In this document: positions 42,415 to 50,305 of the stretch, one piece after another
Position numbering within the stretch: the stretch's first letter is position 1
How the letters are laid out: each line of letters starts with the position of its first letter
IMG/VR virus record: IMGVR_UViG_3300042888_001330
Span: 1-64,000 of that record
Origin: a virus
Direction: 5' to 3' (one strand)
Length of the DNA: 64,000 nucleotides
The notes under the pieces: generated by a model
Seen by the model: the letters and a program-made list of their open reading frames with translations, nothing else
What the model was told of the DNA's origin: nothing
Databases searched by the model: none
Position numbers and translations under genes: made by a program

Positions 42415-43611
42415 TTATTCATCGTCATCGTCATATGTTGACATACTATCATCGTAGTAATTTTTATTAATATCTTTCCTAATGGAATCATAATAATCTT
42501 TAATCATTTTTTCACCTTTTGAAGTCTTTCCTATTACTTCTTTCATCATTGTTAAAAACTCTTTAGCTTCTAATGTGTAAAGGCTAGATAAAAAATATGA
42601 TTGTAAACCTTCTTCATTTTCATCAATAACAACTTCATCGGGTAACATACCTCTTACTCTATTCCATATTGATGGTCCTAATCTTAAATCCCACATTTCT
42701 TTGTCCATAGTGTCTTCATAACCTGAAACCTTATTCCATAACTCCTCATCAAAATCACCATTTTCATCTCTTGGTCTTCCGTGTACTGCAAGTAATTCTA
42801 AATAACCTTTTATACATTCATGAACGGCAACAGGAAAATTCTGTGCTCGTACTTTAATGATTGGTGGTTCCCCTTGTTCAATTTCTTCGGTGCCAGCAAC
42901 TTGTCCCGATTTACCCATTTGTGACAAAAATATATCAGGAAATTGCCAATAAGTCGTGTCATTTATTGACATCATAACACCATATAAATCTAAAATAGTT
43001 TCACTTTTAGTTATATCTAAAATCTCCTCACTAACCAAATGATACGAATAATGACCTTTTTTAGATGCTCCCTGACTAATTGCATTAATTAATCTTCGTT
43101 TAGCTCTTTCTAAATTTAATCTTTCAAAATCACCATCAATCTCATTATCTAAATCAACCTGAGGTATTTGGATAGTTTCTTCATCATCCATATTAAAATT
43201 ATCCGTAGATATACTGCTACCATCAACAATTTTTACATCCCATTGAATTGAATCTTTTGGTATATGAAATTCATTCATAACTAATTTGATTGCTAATTGT
43301 TCCAGTTCGGGTCTAACATTCCTTTCAATTCTAATAATCTCAAAGTGAGATCTCATCATAAATGAGGAGAATTCACTATATTGTGATTTGTTATTTAAAT
43401 TTATTTTATTTGGATAATGTGGACCTAAATAATGATTAACATTAGATATAACTTCTTGATATCTTTCTGATGCCAATAACTCTTGAAAGTTTTGTTCTTG
43501 TGAATTTTCACAAATTGGCATAGGTATTTTAGTTAATGAAGTGTCTTCATTTTTTAATTTATGTTGTAAACCTCTATCGGGTCTATCAACACTTGAGAAA
43601 TTCATTGCCAT
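42415..43611 (-). CDS. Hypothetical head/packaging-module protein
   Basis: 398 aa, acidic, mixed helix and strand. FMMRSHFEIIRIERNVRPELEQLAIKL and a C-terminal acidic tail (STYDDDDE) stand out. AVHECIKGYLELLAVHG has an HExxK arrangement that resembles, but does not match, a metalloprotease HExxH. Genes of this kind sit next to terminase in related phages as far as I recall, with no known role. Own terminator. Confidence 0.55.
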   Translation of the reverse strand: MAMNFSSVDRPDRGLQHKLKNEDTSLTKIPMPICENSQEQNFQELLASERYQEVISNVNHYLGPHYPNKINLNNKSQYSEFSSFMMRSHFEIIRIERNVRPELEQLAIKLVMNEFHIPKDSIQWDVKIVDGSSISTDNFNMDDEETIQIPQVDLDNEIDGDFERLNLERAKRRLINAISQGASKKGHYSYHLVSEEILDITKSETILDLYGVMMSINDTTYWQFPDIFLSQMGKSGQVAGTEEIEQGEPPIIKVRAQNFPVAVHECIKGYLELLAVHGRPRDENGDFDEELWNKVSGYEDTMDKEMWDLRLGPSIWNRVRGMLPDEVVIDENEEGLQSYFLSSLYTLEAKEFLTMMKEVIGKTSKGEKMIKDYYDSIRKDINKNYYDDSMSTYDDDDE

Positions 43612-43664
43612 ACGTTTAAATTATATTAAGGCTAATATAAGATTTATTTCTTATAATACCTAAT

Positions 43665-44267
43665 TTAAACCTTACTTTTCTCAGCTTTTGGTTTTGGTTT
43701 TGTAAATGGACCCGGTTGATTTGGGTTATGAGGTTTCGGTTTTGTACCTGGCGTAACCTTTGGTTTAGATGGTTTTGTCTCAACATCACCATCTGATGAA
43801 GATTCATAGGTCATAAATTCAGGAACATCGTTATGTCCAATATTAACGTTTGGACCCGCCTCTTGTAATTTAAATTGTATCATTTCCATAATTTCATTTT
43901 TAGATGTGAAACTATGATAGTTATTTTCCGCTAAAGATTCAACCCATTCTTTAACTTCTTTGTCTTTTGTATCTGTTTTAACTGATTTTTTTTTCTTTTG
44001 ACCCTTTAATATTTTAAAATCTTGTCCATCAATTTTACCATTGTGGTTCTTGTCTAATTTCTTTTGATTACCTTTTAAGTCCTCTTTTACCTCAACTTCA
44101 ATATTTGGGTCGTTCGCAATTGCTTGTAATTTGGGATCTCTTAATTTCTCAGCATCAATAACCATTCTTTCATGTAAATCAGAAAGTTGTTTATCGCTGA
44201 AATTAACTAACGTTTTTTCAGACATACCCTCACTTATTAACATCTTAACTAATTCTGACCTTTTCAT
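43665..44267 (-). CDS. Protein with a single EF-hand loop and capsid-targeting-like start
   Basis: 200 aa. The N-terminus MKRSELVKMLISE|GMSEK ends in an ISE site. KKLDKNHNGKIDGQDFKIL is a canonical Ca2+-binding EF-hand loop (D-x-N-x-N-G-x-I-D-x-x-D). The C-terminal 50 residues are Pro/Lys-rich (PKVTPGTKPKPHNPNQPG). It overlaps the upstream gene by 4 bp. Virion or core protein is a guess from context. Confidence 0.55.
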   Translation of the reverse strand: MKRSELVKMLISEGMSEKTLVNFSDKQLSDLHERMVIDAEKLRDPKLQAIANDPNIEVEVKEDLKGNQKKLDKNHNGKIDGQDFKILKGQKKKKSVKTDTKDKEVKEWVESLAENNYHSFTSKNEIMEMIQFKLQEAGPNVNIGHNDVPEFMTYESSSDGDVETKPSKPKVTPGTKPKPHNPNQPGPFTKPKPKAEKSKV

Positions 44268-44665
44268 GATTCTTTAATTTTTAATTCTTCTTTTATTAAA
44301 AGATATTCTCTTTGTTTTAATTTTTTTGTTACACTTTCTAATGATTCACCAAATTTAAATGATATTCTCTCAAATTCGGAATCAAAATTAAATTTTTCCC
44401 ATCCCAACGCAACTACACCATCTACTGCATCAATAACTCCGAAATAATCGGAGTCTTGAATTAATTCTAAATGTAAATCGGTATCTTTTAATAATCCAAC
44501 TAAATCAACGTATTCCACCTCAGGTGATTTTGGTTGAGATGTTGAGGAGGATGGGATAACAAACCATTCATCCATATCTATTTCTGTACTCTCACTAAAA
44601 ATGAATTCGTATTGTTTTTGACCTTTATAGTCTGAACCAATTTCATTTATATAGATTAACTTCAT
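44264..44665 (-). CDS. Hypothetical protein
   Basis: 133 aa. Beta-rich N-terminal half (KLIYINEIGSDYKGQKQYEFIFSES) with a Ser-rich loop, then an acidic region and a C-terminal basic helix (SVTKKLKQREYLLIKEELKI). The YEFIFSES/FGVIDAVDGVV pattern suggests a small beta domain. Overlaps both neighbours by 1-4 bp, so translationally coupled. No family recognised. Confidence 0.55.
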   Translation of the reverse strand: MKLIYINEIGSDYKGQKQYEFIFSESTEIDMDEWFVIPSSSTSQPKSPEVEYVDLVGLLKDTDLHLELIQDSDYFGVIDAVDGVVALGWEKFNFDSEFERISFKFGESLESVTKKLKQREYLLIKEELKIKES

Positions 44666-45729
44666 TATTTGAAATATTTTCCTAATGTTGTTTGAATACT
44701 ATTGTTAATCTCCTTTTTCATTTCTTCCAAATCTAACTCAACTTCCTCATCCATAGGTTCTTCTATTGGATGACTATCTTCACCAAAGTCTACTCGAACA
44801 TTTTCAGAAAAGTCTACATTAACATCTTCCTCCATTTCTAAATCAGCATAATCCGCTAAACTAGTCTCTTCAGTATCAAAATCCGACGAAGAGTTTATAA
44901 AATTTTCTAACGCATCCATTGTTGTGTCATATCCTTCACCAATTTCAGAATCTACAGGTTCTTCCGCAGATACCTCATCTTCAGGTGACGGCTCTTCAGA
45001 AGGAACTTCTTCGCCATCTTGTTTTTCGTCACGTTCAAATTTCTTAGCAATATCTTCAATATCATCATCTTCTAACTTATCTAAATTAACAGCAGAAATA
45101 ATCATATTAAGAACATATTTTATATCATCACTTTCCATTGATTCGTGTTGGTCTCTTAATTCTTGACCTAACTTACCTGCAAATTTTTGTACTTCCGCCA
45201 TGTAACTTGATCTTTTTCCTGATGCATCGTCTTCACCATCTACAGGTGCTTCCGGTGCTGGTTCTTCAGCTGGTACTTCAGGTGATGGTTCTTCAGATGG
45301 TACTTCAGGTGCCGGTTCTTCAGCTGGCGTAGGTATAGGAGCGTTTGCTGCCGGATCACTCATAGGAGATTCACTTTTAGGTGAACTTGGTTTTAAAACG
45401 TATTTCGTTGCCTCTTGTAATTCTTCCTGTCCTTTTAATAGGTCTAATCTTTTAAACGCTTCAGAGTATGATGAAAATTTGTTTTTGTTTTTCATGAACA
45501 TACCACCAATATAATCAAGTGATGATTCATTTAATCCTCTTTTAACGTAGTATCCGTCTTTTTCTTTAACGATACCAAAAAATCCACCCGTTGTGGATTC
45601 CTTTACTAATTCTGGTTTTACAGAAGAAGACTTTTTATTATTTTGATTAAAGTAAGTTAATTCGAGAATTCTTTTTAATTTCTCGTCGCCATTAAGCTTC
45701 TCACTTCCTAGAGGTTTGATGTCTGCCAT
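44665..45729 (-). CDS. Acidic Pro/Glu-repeat protein in the packaging module
   Basis: 354 aa. A structured N-terminal 100 residues (TTGGFFGIVKEKDGYYVKRGL, SYSEAFKRLDLLKGQEEL) precede a Pro/Glu/Ala repeat (PAEEPAPEVPSEEPSPEVP) at about 130-160, then a helical domain (EVQKFAGKLGQELRDQHESM) and a very acidic end. The acidic, low-complexity layout is like that of the scaffold protein. Possibly another core component. A late box lies 33 nt upstream. Confidence 0.5.
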   Translation of the reverse strand: MADIKPLGSEKLNGDEKLKRILELTYFNQNNKKSSSVKPELVKESTTGGFFGIVKEKDGYYVKRGLNESSLDYIGGMFMKNKNKFSSYSEAFKRLDLLKGQEELQEATKYVLKPSSPKSESPMSDPAANAPIPTPAEEPAPEVPSEEPSPEVPAEEPAPEAPVDGEDDASGKRSSYMAEVQKFAGKLGQELRDQHESMESDDIKYVLNMIISAVNLDKLEDDDIEDIAKKFERDEKQDGEEVPSEEPSPEDEVSAEEPVDSEIGEGYDTTMDALENFINSSSDFDTEETSLADYADLEMEEDVNVDFSENVRVDFGEDSHPIEEPMDEEVELDLEEMKKEINNSIQTTLGKYFK

Positions 45730-45762
45730 TGTTTTTATATTAAGATAAACTTATTCTTATCC

Positions 45763-45770
45763 TATAAATA
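45763..45770 (-). promoter_or_regulatory. Late promoter box
   Basis: TATTTATA on the minus strand, 33 nt before the ATG at 45729. Confidence 0.55.
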
Positions 45771-45799
45771 CATAGATATAGGGAAAAAAATAAGGTTCT

Positions 45800-46573
45800 T
45801 TATTGTGTTATGGACAATTTTTTGTTTGAAATGTCCGTTTTTAGTTTTAAAAGTTTCTCTATATATCCGTTTCTTCGAAGTAATTTGAAGGTTAAGTTCT
45901 CATATGAGTACTCTCCTCCTGATTCAAGACCACTTTGTCTAAACTCTTTAATTTTACTTCTTAGTGTTTCAATATCTGAAGTTACGTCTTTTTTACTACC
46001 TAATTTAATAAGTCTATCTATTTTTTTTGCGTACTCTTCACCCTTTTCTAATATTTTTCTATCGTCAATATTAGCCTGTTCCTTTTTAGGTTCAATAACC
46101 CATTCGTTATTTAAAATAGAATAAACACCAGATGAAATGTGTTCCTCATTAACATCTTGTACGTATATTTCAACATCATACCCCTTTATTTTGATGTCGT
46201 ATTTTTCGTTCCATACGTTTTTCTTAGCATCAAAAAATTCTTTCAATATTGCATGAAAAGACGATGAGTTTTTATCTTTATTGATACTATCAAAATCTAT
46301 AAGAATGTGTAAATCAACGTCAGAATATTGTGACCAATTATAGTTAGAAAGTGACCCCGTTAATACGATATCATGTATAAACACATCAACATTCAAAGAG
46401 TCCACGAAATCATTTGTTATTACTAGTAATCTTTTTCTTATATCGTCTCGCATAGAAAAAGATTTACCACTAACCTCAAATATTTGGTCAGATAGTGAAT
46501 CTTTAGGTTTAAAAGAACCTACGATTTTTTCGTCCTCACCCCTATCTTCAATTAATTCTTCAAATAAACTCAT
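45800..46573 (-). CDS. Nucleotidyltransferase-fold protein
   Basis: 257 aa. VLTGSLSNYNWSQYSDVDLHIL is the GSx10DxD motif of the polymerase-beta-like nucleotidyltransferase fold, and GYDVEIYVQD supplies the third acidic residue. The C-terminal 90 residues are helical. It could transfer a nucleotide to RNA, protein or an antibiotic-like substrate; nothing shows which. Such genes are frequent in T4-like phages of aquatic bacteria. Overlaps the KTSC gene by 4 bp. Confidence 0.72.
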   Translation of the reverse strand: MSLFEELIEDRGEDEKIVGSFKPKDSLSDQIFEVSGKSFSMRDDIRKRLLVITNDFVDSLNVDVFIHDIVLTGSLSNYNWSQYSDVDLHILIDFDSINKDKNSSSFHAILKEFFDAKKNVWNEKYDIKIKGYDVEIYVQDVNEEHISSGVYSILNNEWVIEPKKEQANIDDRKILEKGEEYAKKIDRLIKLGSKKDVTSDIETLRSKIKEFRQSGLESGGEYSYENLTFKLLRRNGYIEKLLKLKTDISNKKLSITQ

Positions 46574-46815
46574 CCTTTCTTTATGTACTTATGACTTCTG
46601 GCGATATTCTCGTTGAAGTATTTTCCTTGTGATTCAGCAAGTCTAAACTTAGTGAACTTATTCCAAGGAACTTTATTATACTCATAAATAGCACCATTGT
46701 TAAAAGTTACCGTTAAGTCTTCCGTTTCGGTATTGAAAGATGCTGTCTTTAAATTAGATGAATTGATTATAACATCAATTACCTTTCCATTAATTGTTTC
46801 TGATATAATTGCCAT
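46570..46815 (-). CDS. KTSC-domain small protein
   Basis: 81 aa from the Met at 46815. The chain follows the KTSC pattern: SSNLKTASFNTETEDLTVTFNNGAIYEYNKVPWNKFTKFRLAESQGKYFNENI (shown here only as family comparison across residues 20-72). KTSC domains occur alone or fused to ligases and Lys-tRNA synthetase-like proteins; role unknown. Longer starts at 46857 or 46845 would overlap the late box or terminator, so a shorter start is preferred, though 46845 cannot be excluded. Confidence 0.7.
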   Translation of the reverse strand: MAIISETINGKVIDVIINSSNLKTASFNTETEDLTVTFNNGAIYEYNKVPWNKFTKFRLAESQGKYFNENIARSHKYIKKG

Positions 46816-46845
46816 ATTTGATATTTTTAATGTTATAATATACAT

Positions 46846-46853
46846 AATAAATA
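46846..46853 (-). promoter_or_regulatory. Late promoter box, KTSC and nucleotidyltransferase
   Basis: TATTTATT on the minus strand, 30 nt before the Met at 46815 and directly before the alternative Met at 46845. Confidence 0.5.
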
Positions 46854-46857
46854 TCAA

Positions 46858-46885
46858 ATAAAAAACCCTCGATAAATCGAGGGTT
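46858..46885 (-). terminator. Terminator after Hsp20 gene
   Basis: AACCCTCGAT (46864-46873) and ATCGAGGGTT (46876-46885), with a T-run on the minus strand. Confidence 0.85.
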
Positions 46886-46890
46886 CAATG

Positions 46891-47259
46891 TTAGTTAAGT
46901 GAAATCAACCTTTCAACTGATTTCTTTTTACTTTTAGGTAGAATAATTTCAATTACTCCATTTTCCACACCACCTACAATATTTTTCTCATCAACATCAT
47001 CAGGTACGTTGTATGATTTTTTAAATGAATTAGTAAATGTGAATTCATCACCCTCTTTTTCATGTGATATGGTTAATTTACTTTCCTTTAATGATATTTT
47101 AACATCATCTTTAGAAAGTCCTGGAACCGATAATAGGACCTTATAACCATCTTCTGTTGTGGTAATGTTAGAGTTAATTCTGTTATCCACCTTCAAGTAG
47201 GCTTCATCAAACACTTTATCAAAAGTGTTAAAAAACGGGTCTTTAAATAATGTAATCAT
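46891..47259 (-). CDS. Small heat-shock protein (Hsp20/alpha-crystallin)
   Basis: 122 aa, a short member of the family (usually ~140-150). The alpha-crystallin domain is clear: GYKVLLSVPGLSKDDVKISL, LTISHEKEGDEFTF, FKKSYNVPDDVD, and VENGVIEIILPK (the conserved A/V-x-N-G-V-L strand). It would hold unfolding proteins in soluble form. Divergently arranged with the Clp ATPase across a 170-bp region with repeated GACATT words, so the two may be co-regulated. Confidence 0.9.
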   Translation of the reverse strand: MITLFKDPFFNTFDKVFDEAYLKVDNRINSNITTTEDGYKVLLSVPGLSKDDVKISLKESKLTISHEKEGDEFTFTNSFKKSYNVPDDVDEKNIVGGVENGVIEIILPKSKKKSVERLISLN

Positions 47260-47320
47260 AGTTTTGTTTTTTTTATTTTACATATTATTAATTTTTCATT
47301 TTACAAATTGCAAACCAAAC

Positions 47321-47375
47321 GTCTAAAACTGACATTTAGACATTCGTTAGACATTTTTTTAGACATTTTGACATT
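47321..47375. repeat. Five GACATT repeats between hsp20 and clp
   Basis: GACATT begins at 47331, 47339, 47350, 47362 and 47370 (spacings 8, 11, 12, 8), most preceded by TTA. A GTCTAAA at 47321 is the complement of TTTAGAC. They lie just upstream of the clp -33 position, as expected for an operator or activator array. Confidence 0.6.
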
Positions 47376-47401
47376 TATTTGTTTTTTAGAATGAAATGTG
47401 T

Positions 47402-47409
47402 TATGTTTG
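47402..47409 (+). promoter_or_regulatory. Host-type promoter, clp
   Basis: TATGTTTG with TTG at 47379-47381 (20-nt spacing), 23 nt before the ATG at 47433. Confidence 0.5.
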
Positions 47410-47432
47410 TAGAAACTAAACGTAAAAATAGT

Positions 47433-49451
47433 ATGGCAGTAGATTTTTTTGAAGACGGACCAACGACAAACCCTAAAAGGGGACGTAAAGGTTCAACCAC
47501 CCCAATCTTAGATAATTTTTCTCGCGATTTAATTAAACTCGCGGAAGAAGGAAAGATTGACCCTGTAGTGGGAAGGGATAAAGAAGTGAGAAGAATCGCA
47601 CAAATTCTTTCTCGTAAAAAGAAAAATAATGCAGTTGTTGTTGGAGAGGCTGGTGTTGGTAAATCAGCATTAGTTGAAAAACTCGCATTAATGATTGTAA
47701 AAGGAGATTGTCCCACAAATCTACTTGACAAAAGAATTGTCTCTTTAGATTTAACCTCTTTAGTTGCGGGAACAAAATATCGAGGACAATTTGAAGAGAG
47801 GATTAAAGCAATCTTAAATGAATTACAAGAGGCACACAATGTTATTGTATTCATCGATGAGTTACACACAATGGTAGGTGCAGGAAATGCCAGTGGAGCA
47901 ATGGATGCGGCTAATATTATGAAACCCGCATTAGCTAGAGGAGAGATTCAATGTATCGGTGCAACCACATTCGATGAATTTAAGAAACACATTGAAAAAG
48001 ATTCTGCTTTAGTTAGAAGATTTCAAAAAGTAATTTTAAAAGAACCAACTCAATCGGAAACCATTGAAATTTTAAATAACCTCAAAACTTCATATGAAGA
48101 TTTCCATAAAGTACAATATGAGGATGGTGTGATTGACACGATTGTTAAATTATCGGGTCGTTATATTACTGATAGACAATTTCCCGATAAGGCTATTGAT
48201 GTTATTGACGAGTTAGGATCTGAAAAAAGGATTTCATTACGTGCTCCCGATACAATTGAAAAATTAAAAGGTCAAGCTGATGAGATTAAAGAAAAAAAGA
48301 TTCTTGTTGTTAAAAATCAGAATTACGAACAAGCGGCAAAACTTAGAGATGAAGAAAGAAAAATTTTAGATAAACTTGAGGTTGAGAAGTCCAAGTGGAT
48401 GGAAAAACAAAAGGATAATAAAATTCCTGTTTCTATTGATGATGTTTATACTATTGTATCTGAAATGACGGGTGTACCAATCACTAAATTAGATTCTAAC
48501 GAAACTAAAAAGTTATTAAAGATGGAAACCCTATTATCAGAAAAGGTTATTGGTCAAGATGAAGCAATATTAAGCATCTCAAAAGCAATTAGACGTAATC
48601 GTGTGGGAATTAAAGATGCCAACAAACCAATCGGTTCATTTATTTTCTTAGGTTCCACAGGTGTCGGTAAAACACATTTAGCTAAGTCCCTTGCGAATTT
48701 ATTATTTGGTGATCCCGATAAAATCATTCGTGTTGATATGAGTGAATTTATGGATAGACACAATGTATCCAAATTAATCGGTTCTCCTCCGGGTTATGTT
48801 GGTTATGATGAAGGAGGTCAATTAACTGAAAAGGTTAAGAATAATCCTTTCTCCGTTATCTTATTTGATGAAATTGAAAAGGCACATAAAGATATCTTCA
48901 ATTTATTATTACAAATTTTAGATGAAGGTCATTTAACCGATTCATTTGGTAGAAAAGTTAATTTTACTAATTGTTTGATTATCATGACATCTAATATCGG
49001 TGCTAAAAAAGTATCTGAGTTTGGTGGTGGTGTTGGTTTCAGTACTTCATCAAGTGAAACACAAAAATATGAAGTGAAGAAAACTATGATTCAAAAATCA
49101 TTGAAGCAACAATTTAATCCCGAATTTTTAAATCGTATTGATGATATTGTCTTGTTTAACTCGTTAAATGAAGAATCACTAAAGAAAATTATTGATATTG
49201 AAATTGGTAAGTTAAATTCCCGTTTAGTAGATAAAAATTACATTGTTACGTTTGATAAAACTGTTATCGATAAAATTTTTGAATTAAACACTCAAGAAGA
49301 ATACGGAGCGAGACCTTTGAAACGTATCATTCAAAATTTATGTGAAGATTTCTTAAGTGAGGAAATCTTAAAGGGTAATATTATTGAGAATTTACCGATT
49401 ATTTTAAAATATAAAAACGAAAAATTAACAATTGTGAAAAAAATGTTATAA
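47433..49451 (+). CDS. ClpC/ClpA-type AAA+ unfoldase lacking the N-domain
   Basis: 672 aa from the Met at 47433 (bacterial ClpC has ~810-850). Two AAA+ modules: NBD1 with GEAGVGKSAL and VFIDELHTMVGAG, NBD2 with GSTGVGKTHLA and VILFDEIEKAH. A UVR-like coiled middle region (NYEQAAKLRDEERKILDKLE) lies between them. The Clp N-terminal repeat domain (~150 aa) is absent, replaced by 20 polar residues. GGGVGFSTSSS in NBD2 matches the position of the ClpP-binding (I/L/V)GF loop. Starts at 47379 are rejected because they cover the promoter. Confidence 0.9.
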   Translation: MAVDFFEDGPTTNPKRGRKGSTTPILDNFSRDLIKLAEEGKIDPVVGRDKEVRRIAQILSRKKKNNAVVVGEAGVGKSALVEKLALMIVKGDCPTNLLDKRIVSLDLTSLVAGTKYRGQFEERIKAILNELQEAHNVIVFIDELHTMVGAGNASGAMDAANIMKPALARGEIQCIGATTFDEFKKHIEKDSALVRRFQKVILKEPTQSETIEILNNLKTSYEDFHKVQYEDGVIDTIVKLSGRYITDRQFPDKAIDVIDELGSEKRISLRAPDTIEKLKGQADEIKEKKILVVKNQNYEQAAKLRDEERKILDKLEVEKSKWMEKQKDNKIPVSIDDVYTIVSEMTGVPITKLDSNETKKLLKMETLLSEKVIGQDEAILSISKAIRRNRVGIKDANKPIGSFIFLGSTGVGKTHLAKSLANLLFGDPDKIIRVDMSEFMDRHNVSKLIGSPPGYVGYDEGGQLTEKVKNNPFSVILFDEIEKAHKDIFNLLLQILDEGHLTDSFGRKVNFTNCLIIMTSNIGAKKVSEFGGGVGFSTSSSETQKYEVKKTMIQKSLKQQFNPEFLNRIDDIVLFNSLNEESLKKIIDIEIGKLNSRLVDKNYIVTFDKTVIDKIFELNTQEEYGARPLKRIIQNLCEDFLSEEILKGNIIENLPIILKYKNEKLTIVKKML

Positions 49452-49479
49452 ATACTTTACTTTTACTCAAAGTTATATA

Positions 49480-49487
49480 TATTTATA
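49480..49487 (+). promoter_or_regulatory. Late promoter box before short transcript
   Basis: TATTTATA, 3 nt before the ATG of a 14-codon ORF, the same spacing as in real genes. Confidence 0.5.
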
Positions 49488-49593
49488 TCAATGAAGGTTC
49501 TCTTTGTCGATTACCTTTTCGTTTTTTATAAGTAAGTGGGGTTGAACCCACCGAAAGACCTTAAACCCCAACAACTCGTTGGGGTTTTTTTTA
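49488..49593 (+). ncRNA. Candidate short structured transcript with 14-codon ORF
   Basis: Begins after a late box and ends at a strong terminator about 100 nt on. An ORF MKVLFVDYLFVFYK (49491-49535) opens it. After the stop, GTGGG-GTTGAA-CCCAC forms a hairpin, and its GGGGTT could instead pair with the terminator's AACCCC arm, giving two alternative folds. It could be a small RNA, a microprotein mRNA or an attenuator for the lipoprotein gene. Not a tRNA. Confidence 0.35.
49564..49592 (+). terminator. Rho-independent terminator
   Basis: AACCCCAAC (49564-49572) and GTTGGGGTT (49578-49586) with T8. Confidence 0.88.
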
Positions 49594-49622
49594 TTAAATT
49601 TTGCGTTACCAAATGTTTTTCG

Positions 49623-49630
49623 TATATTTA
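49623..49630 (+). promoter_or_regulatory. Early-type promoter box, lipoprotein
   Basis: TATATTTA after TTTTTCG, 6 nt before the ATG at 49637; the same TTTTTCG-TATATTT string precedes the glycosyltransferase at 18225. Confidence 0.45.
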
Positions 49631-49636
49631 CATTAT

Positions 49637-49816
49637 ATGAAAAAAGTAACATTTATTTTAGCTCTTGGTGTTGTATTAACACTATCAGCATGTGGTTCAG
49701 GGTCAACCTCAAAAGAAACAACTGACTCAACGGCAACTCAAGTAGATTCTACTTCAATTACCGCAACAGATTCAACAACTGCACAAATTCCAGCAGACAG
49801 TTCAGCTGTAAAATAA
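49637..49816 (+). CDS. Small Ser/Thr-rich lipoprotein
   Basis: 59 aa from the Met at 49637. MKKVTFILALGVVLTLSACGSG is a lipoprotein signal peptide with lipobox LSAC; the ~40-residue mature chain is nearly all Ser, Thr, Asp and Ala. It would be anchored in the host envelope, side unknown; no acidic surface-export signal follows the Cys. Superinfection exclusion lipoproteins of other phages are similarly small, but there is no direct evidence. Followed by its own terminator. Confidence 0.75.
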   Translation: MKKVTFILALGVVLTLSACGSGSTSKETTDSTATQVDSTSITATDSTTAQIPADSSAVK

Positions 49817-49822
49817 GAATTA

Positions 49823-49860
49823 GGGGTCGGATTAATCTTCGACCCCCATTTTTAATTTTT
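49823..49860 (+). terminator. Terminator after lipoprotein gene
   Basis: GGGGTCG (49823-49829) and CGACCCC (49840-49846), followed by T-rich sequence. Confidence 0.8.
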
Positions 49861-49876
49861 TTTAAATCTCTCTCCA

Positions 49877-50305
49877 ATGGATACAAATACAGAAAAACAA
49901 GGTGATTTAATACTTCTTAGAGGTGTTCCGGGTTCGGGTAAAACAACATTCGCTAATGTTATATTACAACAACCAAATAACAACCCACAAGAAATATTGT
50001 CTGCGGATGATTTTTTTGAGGGTGAAAATGGTGAATATAATTTTGACCCAACAAAATTAAAAGAAGCTCACAACTATTGTCAATTTAGGTGTTCCGAAAG
50101 AATGAGACAACAAAAGGTGAGAATTGTGGTTGCAAATACATTTACACAAGAATGGGAAATGGATGAATATTTTAAAATGGCCGAAAGGTACAATTATAGA
50201 GTTCATACAATAATTGTAGAGAATAGACATGGTAATGAAAATATTCACGGAGTTCCAAAAGATAAACTTCAACAAATGAAGAATAGGTTTGAAATTAAAT
50301 TATAG
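49877..50305 (+). CDS. P-loop kinase (polynucleotide kinase-like, N4BP2 type)
   Basis: 142 aa. DLILLRGVPGSGKTTFANVI is Walker A; ILSADDFFEGENGEYNFD and VANTFTQEWEMDEYF follow the N4BP2/PNK kinase pattern, with the substrate-lid Arg region (RCSERMRQQ) between. The family phosphorylates 5'-OH ends of RNA or DNA. It stands directly before an RNA ligase and a cyclic-phosphate-processing receiver domain, which points to RNA 5' end healing. Confidence 0.78.
   Translation: MDTNTEKQGDLILLRGVPGSGKTTFANVILQQPNNNPQEILSADDFFEGENGEYNFDPTKLKEAHNYCQFRCSERMRQQKVRIVVANTFTQEWEMDEYFKMAERYNYRVHTIIVENRHGNENIHGVPKDKLQQMKNRFEIKL

Noticed and set aside
42860-42960. Metalloprotease site (HExxH) in the 42.4-kb protein
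   Set aside because: The sequence is AVHECIKGY; the second His is missing and no further ligand is evident.
49536-49563. Possible tRNA near 49.54 kb
   Set aside because: The hairpin GTGGG/CCCAC has no T-loop consensus, no anticodon arm of proper size and no acceptor pairing.
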